Below are positions 1 through 10,674 of a stretch of 64,000 bases of DNA, piece after piece. Position 1 is the first letter of the stretch. Every line of letters starts with the position of its first letter. Below the pieces are notes generated by a model. The model ran no database searches, had not been told where the DNA came from, and saw only the letters and a program-made list of their open reading frames with translations. Position numbers and translations under genes: made by a program. Location of the stretch: the NCBI GenBank assembly GCA_029204225.1, contig CM055095.1, forward strand, positions 25,216,503 through 25,280,502, written 5' to 3'. Source of the DNA: Diphasiastrum complanatum (lineage: Eukaryota; Streptophyta; Lycopodiopsida; Lycopodiales; Lycopodiaceae).

Positions 1-94
1 CCTTGTTTGTAGCTGGATTTTTTAGACACTTCTAAAAGCTTTCATTCATCTATCAAGAGAGTTGTAAATATATCAAGCTAAATTTGAGGAGGAG

Positions 95-774
95 TGTGAA
101 GAATTGCCAAAAATTGGCAAATCTAGCTTGATCAAAAACCATGTAGAATAGTGTAAATTGTGTACACAAGTGGGTCCCACACATGTGAGGCCATGATGCC
201 ACATGGGAAACCCATCCTAATGTAGGTTAGGTCAAGTCAAAGAGAGTTGGTCATGTCTATTTGGTGGTCATCCCTACTTTATAGGACCTACACCTAAGTT
301 TAAGGTGAAAATTTGACCAACTAACTACCTATCAAGCATAATTCTAGGAAATAGACTAGGGTTTCATTTTAGGTCAAGGAGAGTGAGTTAACTTCCTTAT
401 TACATGCTGGAAATCCACCTAACTTCAAGAAGGAAGTCGAATTTGCTATGTATTCCCTCTCTCCATAGTGAGAAAAAAGAAAAATTTTGGAGCTCATTAG
501 CAATCTCAAGCTAGTTCACTATGTACATTGAGTTTTTGTGATCCAAATGAAACCAAATCAATTTCTACTTGTTTATCAGGTTGAAGGCCGTACTACAGCC
601 TGTAGTACACATGTGTGGGCTCGGATTTCAATGTTTATCAATGCTTTTGATTGTTAATGCTTGTTGTTTGTCAAATTGCCAATCTAGATCAACTTTTTTG
701 TGTCTAGTTTTTTGATAGATTGTTAAGCAAGCATCCAATCACTCTTGTGGATCTTTTGTAGATCCATTTATGGT
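95..774 (+). repeat. Partial LTR, plus orientation, preceded by a polypurine tract
   Basis: A purine run (about 82-94, GAGGAGGAG) is directly followed by TGTGAAGAATTGCC, the usual look of a polypurine tract joined to a 3' LTR starting with TG. The sequence resembles, in opposite orientation, the LTR at 3767-4910: shared landmarks are the start (GAATTGCCAAAA versus GAATTGGCAAAA), the TTTGATTGTT stretch and the AATCACTCTT/GTAGATC stretch. The similarity stops near 774, where a copia fragment begins, so the distal end is missing. Bases 1-94 would then be the 3' end of the element body; no coding sequence is recognisable there. Confidence 0.5.
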
Positions 775-775
775 C

Positions 776-1858
776 CTAAAGTACAGTACTTTCACATCCT
801 TTGCCTTCAACGTGTATGGTGTTTGAATCTCTGAGGTAGATGAATTGATCTCTACTATAAGCTACATACTCGGTAAACCATTCCTTGTGAGAGGTCATGT
901 GTTGGGTAGCACCGTTGTCCAGGTACCAGCTATCACAGTCTTCGTTGTTGTTGTTGTAAGCCATTAACAAATGTGTATCTTGCTCCTTGAATTCCACCGT
1001 GTTGGAGGAGTATGGCTGCTGTTGTTGTTGCTTCTTTGTCTCGTTGTAGATGCGGATGCGACACTCCTTAATGTCGTGATTGGCTCTATTGCAATATCTA
1101 CAAAAAAGCTTCTTGTGTGATCCACCATGCTCACCTTGAGTGTGAGGCTTCTGTTGTTGTTGCTGCACTTGATTCTTGCCCTTGGAATAGTCTTTCTTCT
1201 TGGTGTATAGAGCCATGGATTTGTCTTTGATAGATAGGCTACTAGTCTTTCTCCGCATTTCTTCTTGAAGAAGGTGACCTATCACCTTTTGAAGAGTGAG
1301 ATCGGGTTGTGTGGAGATCATCACCACAAAGTGTTCATATCACATTCTAAGAGAAGAAAGCAAGGTGATGAGGGCATCATCATCTTGAATAGAACATCCT
1401 ACAGCTGATAACTGATCCAATAAAGACTTGAATCTGTTGATGTGAGAAGTGGTGGCAATAGAATCAGACATTCTAAGAGTAAAGAACTTCATTCTAAGAT
1501 GTAATCTAGTGGTTACATCATGAGTCTCATAGAGATTTGATAACAAATCTAATGCATCCTTAGAGGTTTTGCATGTGGTAACATGGGATATTTGGGAGTC
1601 AGCCAGATTGAGTGTGATGCATGCTAAGGCCTTCTGATCTTTGATCTTCCATGCTTTTGCTTGATCACCATCTTTTGGTTTCAGATTAGCACCTTCTACT
1701 ATATCCCAAAGATCTCTATTTATCAACGTCATCCGGAGTTTTAACTTCCAGATGTAAAAGTTAGAACCATTGAACTTGTCAATGATTCTAGCTTGGTTGG
1801 ATGATGACGAAGAGTTACCTATGTGAGACATACTAACAGTAATACAAATAGGACACAC
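776..1858 (-). pseudogene. Ty1-copia gag and protease fragment, one in-frame stop
   Basis: Read on the minus strand, the first part (1858-1343) is a copia gag of the UBN2/DUF4219 type: a FNGSNFYIWKLKLR opening and a run of helices ending in LITLLSSL. An in-frame TGA at 1340-1342 breaks it; the same frame then continues to 776 with gag tail, a CCHC zinc knuckle (CRYCNRANHDIKEC) and a glutamine-rich linker. It ends in the start of the aspartic protease, WYLDNGATQHM, where the active-site motif is DNGA instead of the common DSGA. Everything after the protease start is missing because the sequence switches at about 775 to an unrelated LTR. The stop makes this copy non-functional. Confidence 0.8.
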
Positions 1859-1884
1859 TTAATATCACGGTTTCTATAAGCTAT

Positions 1885-1896
1885 GCTCTGATACCA
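1885..1896 (-). other. Primer-binding site, initiator tRNA-Met type
   Basis: The minus strand reads TGGTATCAGAGC, complementary to the 3' end of plant initiator tRNA-Met, three bases inside the LTR that ends at 1900. It fixes the polarity of the copia fragment 776-1858. Confidence 0.75.
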
Positions 1897-1899
1897 ATC

Positions 1900-2057
1900 T
1901 GATGGGACAAGGGAGATAGAAGAACGCGAATGGAGAAGAGAGCAGGAATATTGCAGAACAGCTCTCCCATTACAATCAGCTGCTAGATGCAATAACAATC
2001 TGATAGAGAGCTTATGCTAAGTATAATCACAGCTTAAAGTGTTCTAGTTGCCCAACA
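1900..2057 (-). repeat. Short 5' LTR (158 bp) of the copia fragment
   Basis: On the minus strand this block opens with TGTTGGGCAACT and closes with CCCATCA just before the primer-binding site, so it has TG...CA ends and the correct position for a 5' LTR of the gag/protease fragment 776-1858. The partner 3' LTR is not in the window. Confidence 0.65.
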
Positions 2058-3400
2058 GGATCTTAAAAATTAATTCATACTCACAAGAATGAGAGTAGAG
2101 TCAACCGAAGAGATTAGAAATGGTTTGTGTGTGGTATATCTAAAAAATGAATTCAATGAGAAGTTTGGTTCTGAAATAGATGGAAAGAACAGTATGATAT
2201 CGCGAGTTCCTAGGCGTCAAAGACAGCCATCGTCTGATCAAAAGTTGAGGAGTCGTAGGCGTTCATGTTCTGATCAGAGTGAGTAAACAAGTGCGTTCAA
2301 ACATTGATAGAGTGCATTCAAATCACAATAAGCATTCGTCTATGCTATACACAGATAAAAAATGTATTGCTGCTATATTACACTGAAGCACAACAATGGC
2401 AGTTACAAAACAGAATGACGACGTAACTGGGAGGCTCAAATAATACGTCTTATGGATGGAGCGTCTCATGTAATCTGTGCTGGGATGATCTATTTATAGA
2501 TTGCATCCATGTATTAACTACAATAAATGATTGTCACCTAATTAGGTAAGTCGTTGTACTTGGAAGTATATGGCTTTTGTGAAAACTATACATAGTGTAT
2601 ACTGTCAACCCGTAGGGAATGTTGACGTGGACGAGGGCATCACAAATTCTCTCACTTTGCATTTTAGGGGAAGTGGCTTTCTCTCACTTCGCAAATTTGG
2701 GAAGTGGCTGGGAACATCCCTCATTCAAAGTAGACGACCTTCGGCATTTTTCTCTCTCTTTGGGATTTTGCGAAAAAGGCAAAAAGACGAAGGTGTCTTT
2801 AAAACAGTTTAACTCATGAAAATAGATGACCTTTGGGAATTTTCTCTCTCTTTGCATTTTTTAGGAAAATGCAAAAAGCGGAAGGTGTTAAAAACAGTTG
2901 AACTTTTGAACTGCACAAGTTAAACTTTTGAGCTATTGCAAGTTTCACGAAACTATCGCAAATATTTTGCGAAATAGTTTAAACTGTTGGACTATGATAG
3001 TTTCGCGAAACTGTCGTGAAACAGTCACAAACATTTTGCAAAATAGTTTAGTTTCGCGAAACTATTGTAAACATAGTTCATTTCTGCAGATTGTCACGAA
3101 AGTAATGTATTTATGTAGACGTGTTCTAAATGCAAGTTTGCGGAAGTCCTTGAAGATGGCCAAGTCTTCAATGACTTCAAGTTATTAAAGTTAACATCTA
3201 AACTTGAAATTATGACAAGATTGGTTATCCTTTGTTGGAGATGAGCCGGAAGCCCGTTCTAGACGTTCTTCAAATAAATTGGTTGTCTAAGTTTGTGATT
3301 CCTGCAGGTATCAGATGAGCAGATGTAGAACCAAAGTTGGTTTCACCTGACCCTAGATCAATGATCAATAAACATGCACGAAGAATTATGAAATGAAAAT
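2058..3400. other. Gene-free region with tandem duplication and TTTCGCGAAA palindromes
   Basis: No convincing gene. Two diverged tandem copies lie at about 2731-2812 and 2826-2908; each has CTTTTTC-type arms that can fold back (ACCTTCGG... against ...CGAAGGTG). From about 2940 to 3080 the self-complementary core TTTCGCGAAA occurs at 3001-3010 and 3052-3061, with diverged relatives (TTTCACGAAA, TTTTGCGAAA) between. It may be a decayed foldback or MITE-like repeat; no target duplication was identified. Confidence 0.45.
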
Positions 3401-3407
3401 TAGTCAT

Positions 3408-3629
3408 TCACCAAGGAGACAACTGTGGGCTTAACTTCCAACAATCAAGCTCCTCCTTGATCTTGGCTACATCTATTCCAATAGAGTGGCTAGATGAATC
3501 ACCTTCAAACTTATGCATTCTAGTCTCATCAAAAATGACATCTCTAGAAATGACAAACTTTTGAGAAGAGTGAATGAAAATTTTGTAACCTTTGCTTGCA
3601 TTGCCATAGCTTGCCATGATCCCCTTCAT
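3408..3629 (-). pseudogene. Copia integrase C-terminal/linker fragment
   Basis: The minus-strand frame reads GNASKGYKIFIHSSQKFVIS followed by RDVIFDE. This is the conserved copia motif just after the integrase core (GYS..KGYR...K...SRDV.FDE). About 70 residues remain, with no catalytic part. It sits between other retroelement pieces and is a remnant. Confidence 0.6.
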
Positions 3630-3742
3630 GGATGATGGATCCTCCTTGGTCCTTGGTCCTTGGGCAAGTACTTGTCAAAAAGAAGAAAAATAGTAGAAAA
3701 ATGCAAACAACAAATCCACTCCTAGGACTTTTTAGCACCGTC

Positions 3743-3760
3743 TCCCCGACAACGGTGCCA
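3743..3760 (-). other. Primer-binding site of Ty3-gypsy type
   Basis: The minus strand reads TGGCACCGTTGTCGGGGA, close to the TGGCGCCGTTGCCGGGGA sequence that follows the 5' LTR in many plant gypsy elements. It lies six bases inside the LTR that ends in CCAACA at 3767. Confidence 0.6.
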
Positions 3761-3766
3761 AAAAAA

Positions 3767-4910
3767 TGTTGGACCCTTTCTGTGCCTCCCTAATCAAATT
3801 GATCTAGAGGGCAAAGATGAGGTTTTATGGATCTATTCTGGGTGAGTAGTCATTTGTAGTATTGGGTTTCGATCCAATGGAGAGGGTAGAACATGATATA
3901 GGAATGGGGATCTAAGCCTACTAAGGGTGTCAATCTTAGTGTAAGATCTAAAAGTGGAATGGCTTGGATCTAGGGGTGAGATTCATCATCCTTTCCTTTT
4001 CTTTTTGGTGTTTTTTCGATATTAGTTTTCTCTTTTCTTGGTTGCTTTTGATTTATCTAGGCATTCTGGGCTCTAGATCTTCTCCAAATTTGATCTACAA
4101 ATGATCAATAAGAGTGATTGGTAGCTTGGGATCTTGATCTATATCAAGACTAGCATCCAATTCTAGCTTCTACTTGACAATTTCTATTAATCCAAGCAAG
4201 AACAATCAAATACAATGATCCAAAGGCTTCACATGTGTGAAGTAAAGCAGGTATACGGCCTGATAACAGCAAATATGTTTACTAAGAATATACAAAGCAT
4301 TCATCCACAAAAAAATTAGCTTAAGAGAGTGAAAACTCAAAGATTGCTCCCAAATCAATGTTTCTCAAGATTAGCCTCCAAATGGATCTCACATGGATGA
4401 TATACAAAATCTTCATAATCTCCCTCTAAGCCATATCCAACACGTGTGAGACAGCTCATAGTGCTTATCCATATCCACTTTGGCTAAGATTCCACTAATT
4501 TGCCACATCATCATTGGTGGCTAGTGTTGACCTTCTACATTCCTATAATCAAAGAGATAACTCGTACAATTTAGGAGATTTGACATTTGACCCAAATGAA
4601 ATCTATATACAATGGATTTGAACTTTATTCTTGACATTTCACACATGGGAGACCACTCCTACCCATGTGATATAGCATTTTCTACCACTAGAATGGTGCC
4701 AAGTGGCATAATACTACTAAACTAGTTTTTGGCCAATTTAACAACTAGTTTCCAAATTAAATGAGATGTACAACCTATATGATCTATCTAGATGACTTAG
4801 GCATAGATTTCACACGTGGGAATAAGCTCCACACATGTCTAATGATGATAGGTACAAGTCATTATGATATTTACAAGATTTGATCAAGTTAGCTTTTGCC
4901 AATTCTAACA
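3767..4910 (-). repeat. LTR (about 1.14 kb), minus orientation, gypsy-like
   Basis: On the minus strand the block starts TGTTAGAATTGGCAAAAG (at 4910) and ends GGGTCCAACA (at 3767), immediately before a gypsy-type primer-binding site, so it is the 5' LTR of a minus-oriented element. It resembles the plus-oriented partial LTR at 95-774. Most of the element body is absent or replaced by the fragment at 3408-3629. No host gene is visible inside. Confidence 0.55.
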
Positions 4911-5186
4911 CTGTCCAAAGGAATATGGATTTTTTTTTTTTGCAGCCATTTTTTTAGTGCTCTTCTAGCTAGTTTGGCCAAAACTTCAGTTTTTTATTTT
5001 TGGAGTTTTTTCTTTGATCAATCGAAGGCAAGGCAAAAAAAAAAAAACAATCAAAACTAATGTCAATCTGTCGAAGTAACTATACAATGCAAAACTAAAC
5101 ACTATTATGCAAAAACCATGATGACTAAATGCAACTGACTACAAATTGTGATTAGAATGGTAAAACAAGTAGGTGAGAGTAAATAT

Positions 5187-5204
5187 TCCCCAACAACGAC
5201 ACCA
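5187..5204 (-). other. Second, degenerate gypsy-type primer-binding site
   Basis: The minus strand reads TGGTGTCGTTGTTGGGGA, a diverged version of the site at 3743-3760, preceded (to its right) by an LTR-like end ACAACAATTC. It suggests a second, older gypsy element into which the 3767-4910 LTR element may have inserted. Confidence 0.35.
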
Positions 5205-5269
5205 GAATTGTTGTGGGCTAGGGTTTTGACACGTTGTGGTTGCATTCCCAAGGAAATCACACCTTTCTT

Positions 5270-6398
5270 TTAACTTGTATAGCATGTGCATTTGGTAGTT
5301 GAGCATTTACAAGATGGAAACTCATCAACATCGAATTCACAAAAGACTTGAAAGGGTTTGTACCATTCATGTTTCATGCGGAAAATAAGTCCAACCAAAA
5401 ACAATTTTCTCAAAAGCATAATCAATAGAACCAAATAATTGAAATAAAATCTTGGAATACAACAGTTTATCATTTATTCTCTCAAAACATCTAATGTAGT
5501 AACGTAAAAATGCAAAAAAATTCTTCCCTTTTGTCTTTCCCAACCACGAGCTGTATTCTTCCTGCGCATTGATGTTCATCTTTTTCATTGCTGCTTTGTC
5601 CAATATTGCCGCTATTAGAAAAGTATTTCCTCTTCTTGTTGCCGCTCCTTGACATAACTGAGTTCGGATTATTCAAATTGAAGGACCCTGATCTTTTGCG
5701 CATATTTTGGAAATATTTGTCTTGTAAAGTAGATAAACTGGACTTTTTCAAAAGATGTTCAATTTCATAGATGTTCTCGACATCACCAAGGTTTACTAAA
5801 ATTTTGGCAGTAGGGTCATTGGTGAGTTCTATGTCAGCATCAATCATGTATTGCCTAGTGTAAAAAAAGGCAAGGTGGGCTTTGAGAACATCTCTTGCAG
5901 GTTTGTGTAGTCAAAGAAAAAAGACATTCATTTGGTTCTGTAAGAAAGCACCAGGAAAGAATTTACCAAGGTTGTTCATCATAAACCATACGACATGGTC
6001 AAGCCAAATAATGGAGGAATTATTTTTGCATTTGTCATCGCATCTACATTTAAAGAAGGGCCTTTTTCAATTCCAGATCCTAGCTTGATGTAGGTTCATT
6101 CTATTAAAATCGTCTCAAAATGGCCTCTAGTTCTAGCCCAGATCTGTTCAGAAGGACATCTTCAAGGGTCAAATATGTTTATCTTAATCACTGTATAAAA
6201 GGCAATGGGAGTATCAAAAGCAGAATTTTTATGTAAAGCAGCTTGTTTGCAAGTATGGACTTCAACTTCAATCATATGGGCAAGAGTAATCCATAGTTCA
6301 ATAGGAATAGGTGCCAAAAAGTTAACAGAAGGGACACTCCATAATTGTAGGCAGTTTTGTAAGATTTAAACTCGATAGTTCGACTGGGAACCAAAGGC
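5270..6398 (-). pseudogene. Unrecognised coding-like sequence, downstream part, split by copia
   Basis: I do not recognise the family. The minus strand is coding-like but broken: open frames at 5847-5491, 5603-5367 and 5473-5270 overlap in different frames. The longest (118 residues) contains ENIYEIEHLLKKSSLSTLQD and a basic RKRSGSFNLNN segment; a tyrosine/phenylalanine-rich part follows (FLRYYIRCFERINDKLLY). At 6398 it is interrupted by the copia element. On the far side (11911 to about 12214) a minus-strand frame runs up to the insertion in the right direction, so the two parts were probably one ORF. An old viral or transposon polyprotein is possible but I cannot support either. Confidence 0.4.
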
Positions 6399-6661
6399 TG
6401 TTAGAAATCAATGATAAACTTCATTGTTACTGTTTACGAGGTACATTAATGTTGACAGTTGTGACCAACTGTCATTAGCCATAGGCTAGTCTATTAGTGT
6501 ACTCATAGGTTTTCTCTCTCTATCAGGGGTTCAGGGTTTATTTGTACATTTTACATTATGTATGAGTTAATGTGATAGAGTGACAGTGTGTGTTCTTCTT
6601 CCGCCTTCTTGTGGTGATTGCTTATGGTGAATGCTTGGTGTTGCATATCTAATTCTTGACA
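6399..6661 (+). repeat. 5' LTR of copia element (263 bp)
   Basis: Begins TGTTAGAAATCAATG and ends TTCTTGACA. It matches the 3' LTR at 11660-11910 with scattered substitutions and a small insertion near 6590-6603 (TGTGTTCTTCTTC region) missing from the 3' copy. The LTRs have therefore diverged since insertion. Confidence 0.9.
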
Positions 6662-6673
6662 TGGTATCAAAGC
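6662..6673 (+). other. Primer-binding site of copia element
   Basis: TGGTATCAAAGC directly follows the 5' LTR and is complementary to initiator tRNA-Met apart from one substitution (the usual form is TGGTATCAGAGC). Confidence 0.8.
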
Positions 6674-6847
6674 AGCAATAGTCATGCGTGCCTGATCAGT
6701 GGATACAGCTTGTCACAGGCTCTGCAACGAAGTGAGAAAGTCCTTCACGGGAGGTGAAAGCTTGGAGAGATATAAACGGCTGGAAGAAATCCTTCTTTGG
6801 TGTATTTTGCAGGTATGGAGCTCAGAATCATCAATGGGAAACGAAGA

Positions 6848-7049
6848 CACAGTCTCGGAGGCATCAAAAAGGCCAGGGCAGCATCAAACAAGTTGAAAAT
6901 TTGTTGAGTGGGGAGATTTTTACAATACTTCCTAGTTGTTGTGAAAAGCACAGTCCCGGAGGCATCCAAAAGGCCAGAGCAACATTAGACAGATTGAAAA
7001 TATGTTGAGTGGGGGAGATTCTTACAATACTTCCTAGTTGTTGTGGAAA
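6848..7049 (+). repeat. Two tandem copies of a 101-bp unit in the copia leader
   Basis: The unit starting CACAGTCTCGGAGGCATC at 6848 recurs at 6949 as CACAGTCCCGGAGGCATC and runs with few differences to TTCCTAGTTGTTGTG in both copies. No coding function is apparent. Confidence 0.8.
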
Positions 7050-7268
7050 GTGCTATTTGTGTAAGAGTTTTGCCAAGAAATCTCTCATTTGTCTGTTTGG
7101 AGTACCACAAATCACACTAGATAGCGTCTAGTACTATCATTCAGAGTTAACGATCACACATTTCAAAATTTTTGCAAAGAGGAGGCGGCGTAGCCGCCAC
7201 GTCGAAGTGGAGAATCTAGATTATTCTCTTTGAAAGTTGTTATATTCTCTCTACTTTTCATCTTGTCC

Positions 7269-7512
7269 GTACCAATATCGGATTGACGCGCCAGAGGTAA
7301 AAAAAGCAGTCGTACATCCGCGCGTCATACCGATATCAGATATCAGTACCAATATTGGAGCAACGCGACAGAGGTAAAGAAAATCCAGAGCAGTCGCCAT
7401 CCGCACGTCATACCGATATTGCATATCTGTACCAATATCGGATCCACGCGCGTGAGCTAAAGAGAATCCCAAGTAGTCGTGCACCCGCATGTCGTACCGA
7501 TATCAGGTGTCC
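7269..7512 (+). repeat. Three tandem copies of an ~80-bp unit in the copia leader
   Basis: Units begin at 7269, 7346 and 7429, each with GTACCAATAT and containing a CATACCGATAT-like block near its end (CGTACCGATATC in the third). The two blocks are partly complementary (CCAATATCGG against CCGATAT), so each unit can form a hairpin. CpG-rich segments (GACGCGCCAG, CCGCGCGTC) contrast with the AT-rich surroundings. Confidence 0.8.
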
Positions 7513-7601
7513 AACCAAAAATTTACAATTTTGTGGTGTGATAAATTTCGTGAACCAGACTCATCTATCCAGTAATGGTAACTCTAAGCGAGAGTGTCCT
7601 T

Positions 7602-9144
7602 AATGAGTCAAGCAAATTGGAAGGTGGCAACAGCTATGCAGTTTGAAAATTCAAACCGAAGAACATTTTGATGGAAAAGGAGCTATGGGAGATCGTGACA
7701 GGTGAAGAGACAAGGTCAGTGATTGAAGAAGATCATCGGGCATTTGATAGAAGAAAAATGAAAAGCCTAGAATGTCATCAACTTATGAGTTAGAGATGCA
7801 ATTATTCCCTATATTTCAGATTCAAAAGGACCAAAAGAAACATGGGATACATTGAAGGCATTGTTTGAAACGACAAATACATCTCGAATACTGTTTCTGA
7901 AGATGAAGTTGCATACATTGCGGATGGATGATGGTGCAACTATTGCCGATCACATACTGAAGATCAAAAAGATTCGTGACCAATTAGCAGCAGTTGGAGA
8001 GCGAGTACAAGATCGTGAGATCGTGCAATTGACATTGAATAGTCTGAGTGAGTCACATCAGATGTTTCTGATGAGTATAGCCACAAGAGAAAATCTTCCA
8101 ACCTATGAAGAACTAGGTGGATTGCTTTTGCAAGAAGAGCAACGTCAAGAGAACTTGAATCATCGTAACAGGAGCTATGATCAAGCTCTTCTAGTTAGAG
8201 GACGAGGTGGAAGATTTGGCCGTGGAAGGTATCAATCGAGAGGAGGAAACTCAAGCCGGGGATTATCTCAACAATTTCATGAGCAAGTCAATGATAGTCC
8301 GAATCAAGGCAATTGGAATCAAGGTCAAGGTCAAAGACGCGGCTATTCAAGACAAAATAAACCTGGAAATTGTAGGTACTACAACAAACCTGGCCACTGG
8401 GAGCGTGAATGCTTCAAGAAACAGAAGGAGATGGAACAAAGAAAAGACAAATGGCAAGCGAGAAATTATGCTAATCAACATCGATTTGATGACTATCATT
8501 ATGAAGACAATTATACTGATCAACATCAATACAATGATGATATGAGGATTGGTGAGAGTTCAAAATTGTTCATTACAGCATTAATGACAAGTGATGAAGC
8601 CAAGGATACATGGTACATTGATAGTGGTGCATCCAAGCACATGACTTCAAGGAAAGAGTGGTTTTCAGAACTCAAGGAAATTGACAATGGTGATGAAGTT
8701 GGACAAGCTGATGGCAAATTGCTATCTGTTAAAGGAGTTGGAGTGGTACCGGTGAAGTTAGCCAGCGAGAAGATAAAGCAGATAATCAATGTGCAATATG
8801 TACCTGGCTTAGCTAACAATCTACTATCTGTTGGGACGATGGCTGATCAACAACTCAAGGTTGAGTTTGACAGTGACAAATGTCTTGTCAAAGACATCAA
8901 GAATCACTACAAAGTGATTGCTACAGGAGCTAGAGTCAACGAGAATCGACTCTACAAATTGAATGCGAGATCTTTTACTCAAGCTATGGTAAGCATTGTT
9001 GATAGTCAAAGTGATCTTTGGCATCAAAGGTTTGGTCATATCAGTGCTCAAAGCTTGCAAATTCTTAAAAGAGGTCATCTAGTTGTTGGATTGCCTGATA
9101 TCTCTTTTGAAGGAAAAATTTGTAAGGGTTGCATTTTATTATAA
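7602..9144 (+). pseudogene. Copia gag-protease-GAG_pre-integrase ORF
   Basis: The clean frame is 7852-9144 (430 residues); gag similarity starts earlier, near 7602, in disrupted frames. Order: gag helices (UBN2 type, to about residue 100), an RG-rich basic stretch (RGRGGRFGRGRY), and a zinc knuckle reading CRYYNKPGHWEREC, where the second zinc cysteine is tyrosine (TAC at 8380-8382). Next come the protease motif WYIDSGASKHM with intact DSGA, then the GAG_pre-integrase H-C motif (LWHQRFGHIS ... CKGC). The frame stops just after CKGC at 9144, where the integrase core should continue. Confidence 0.88.
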
Positions 9145-9149
9145 ACAAC

Positions 9150-10018
9150 ATAAAGAGAGAGATTTCCCAAAGATGGAGCAAGAAGAGCCAATGGCATTCT
9201 TGATCTTGTTCATAGTGATCTGTGTGGACCAATACAAACTAGGTCCATTAGTGGTTGTTACTATTTCATCACATTCATTGATGACTATAGTAGACATATC
9301 TGGATTTATTTCATAAGCAAGAAATCTAATGCTTTTGCCAAGTTTAGAGAAATCAAGACTCTAGTTGAAAAACAAACAGGTTGTTATATAAGACCCTCAG
9401 ATCAGATGGTGGCGGTGAGTATTTTTCAACAGAGTTTTGCAAGGATCAGGGGATCAAGAGACAAACCACTACACCCTATTCACCACAACAGAACGGAGTT
9501 GCAGAACGGAAAAACAGATCCATTGTGGATATGGCTAGGGCAATGCTTAAGAGCAAGGGTTTGCCAAATACTTTCTGGGCAGAAGCATGCAACACAGCTA
9601 CTCATATCTTGAATCGGTGTCCTACGAAAATCGTGGAGGGTAAGACACACCTTACGAAGCTTTTACTGGAAAGAAGCCTAATGTTTCTCATTTACGAGTA
9701 TTTGGTTGTGATGCTTATGCTCATGTACCTGATGAAAAACAAAAGAAGATGGATGCAAAAGCTGTTAAGTGTATTTTCCTTGGATATGATGAAAGAGCCA
9801 AGGCATACAGGATGTATGACACAGATGCACAAAAGACCGTGATTTTCAGAGATGCTACTTTTGATGAGATGGGTCAAAATGACCAAATAAAATTGACAAT
9901 CGATCTCTTTGATGATAAAGCTAAAGTGCAAGTGAAGGAAGAAGTTGGTGTCGATATGAAAGAGCCAATGGAAAAAGACAGGGAAAATAATGAGATTCCT
10001 AGGAGAGTGCCTAAGTGA
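9150..10018 (+). pseudogene. Copia integrase core, frameshifted
   Basis: Integrase continues in several frames: 9083-9316 carries a degraded first part of the core. The 9381-9842 frame has LRSDGGGEYFSTEF (second catalytic Asp in SDGG), then TTPYSPQQNGVAERKNRSI with the catalytic glutamate (GVAERKN), ending off frame. The 9749-10018 frame resumes with KCIFLGYDERAKAYRMYD and IFRDATFDE. The related copy at 12231-13487 keeps a few codons after STEF that are deleted here. Confidence 0.85.
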
Positions 10019-10215
10019 AAATTGTCAGTAACAAGTGATGCTAATAATGGAGATACTCCCGAATCAAGTGAGCAGGGAGAGCTTAGAAGATCAAGTAGAA
10101 ATCAAAAACCTCCTGCAAGATTAGAGAAAAATCTAGCCCTAATGGGTTCTATGCGCAAGGCTCAATAACTAAAAATTTTGATAAAGAAAAGGAGCACAAG
10201 GAGTGGTGTGAAGCT

Positions 10216-10668
10216 ATGGAAACAGAAATGGAAGCTATAACGAAAAATAGGACGTGGAACTTGGTTGAGCTACCTGATGGTAAGACGCCTATCACTTGCA
10301 AATGGATATACAAGATCAAATATGGAGCTGATGGGCAACTCAACAAGTACAAAGCACGGTTGATTGCGAGAGGATTTGAGCAGCAGGAAGGTATTGATTT
10401 TGAGGAAATCTTCGCACCTGTAACTAAGATGGTAACTATACGTTCTATTATTGCTATTTCTGTTTTCTATGGTTGGAAGATCCAACAAATGGACGTTAAA
10501 TCTGCTTTTCTTAATGGAGTGCTAGATGAAGAGGTGTACTTAGTACAACCTCAAGGATTTGTTGAGCCAGGGAGAGAGCATCTCGTTTGTAAGCTCAACA
10601 AAGCCATCTATGGATTGAAGCAAGCACCACGGGCGTGGTACTCTTGCATTGATGAATACTTCAAGTGA
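10216..10668 (+). pseudogene. Copia reverse transcriptase, N-terminal two thirds
   Basis: RVT_2 family: TWNLVELPDGKTPITCKWIY opens the domain, followed by KARLIARGFEQ, FAPVTKMVTIR, QQMDVKSAFLNGVLDEEVYL (first catalytic Asp in MDVKSAFL) and LNKAIYGLKQAPRAWY. The frame ends at a TGA after DEYFK; the rest follows in 10675-11040. Confidence 0.9.
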
Positions 10669-10674
10669 AGGGGA

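Noticed and set aside
2089..2286. Short plus-strand frame with Arg/Ser-rich C-terminus as a small SR-like protein
   Set aside because: Only 65 residues, no conserved motif, inside a retroelement patchwork.
5187..5204. A possible tRNA gene next to the primer-like sequence
   Set aside because: Only the primer-complement portion is present; no cloverleaf or A/B boxes can be made out.
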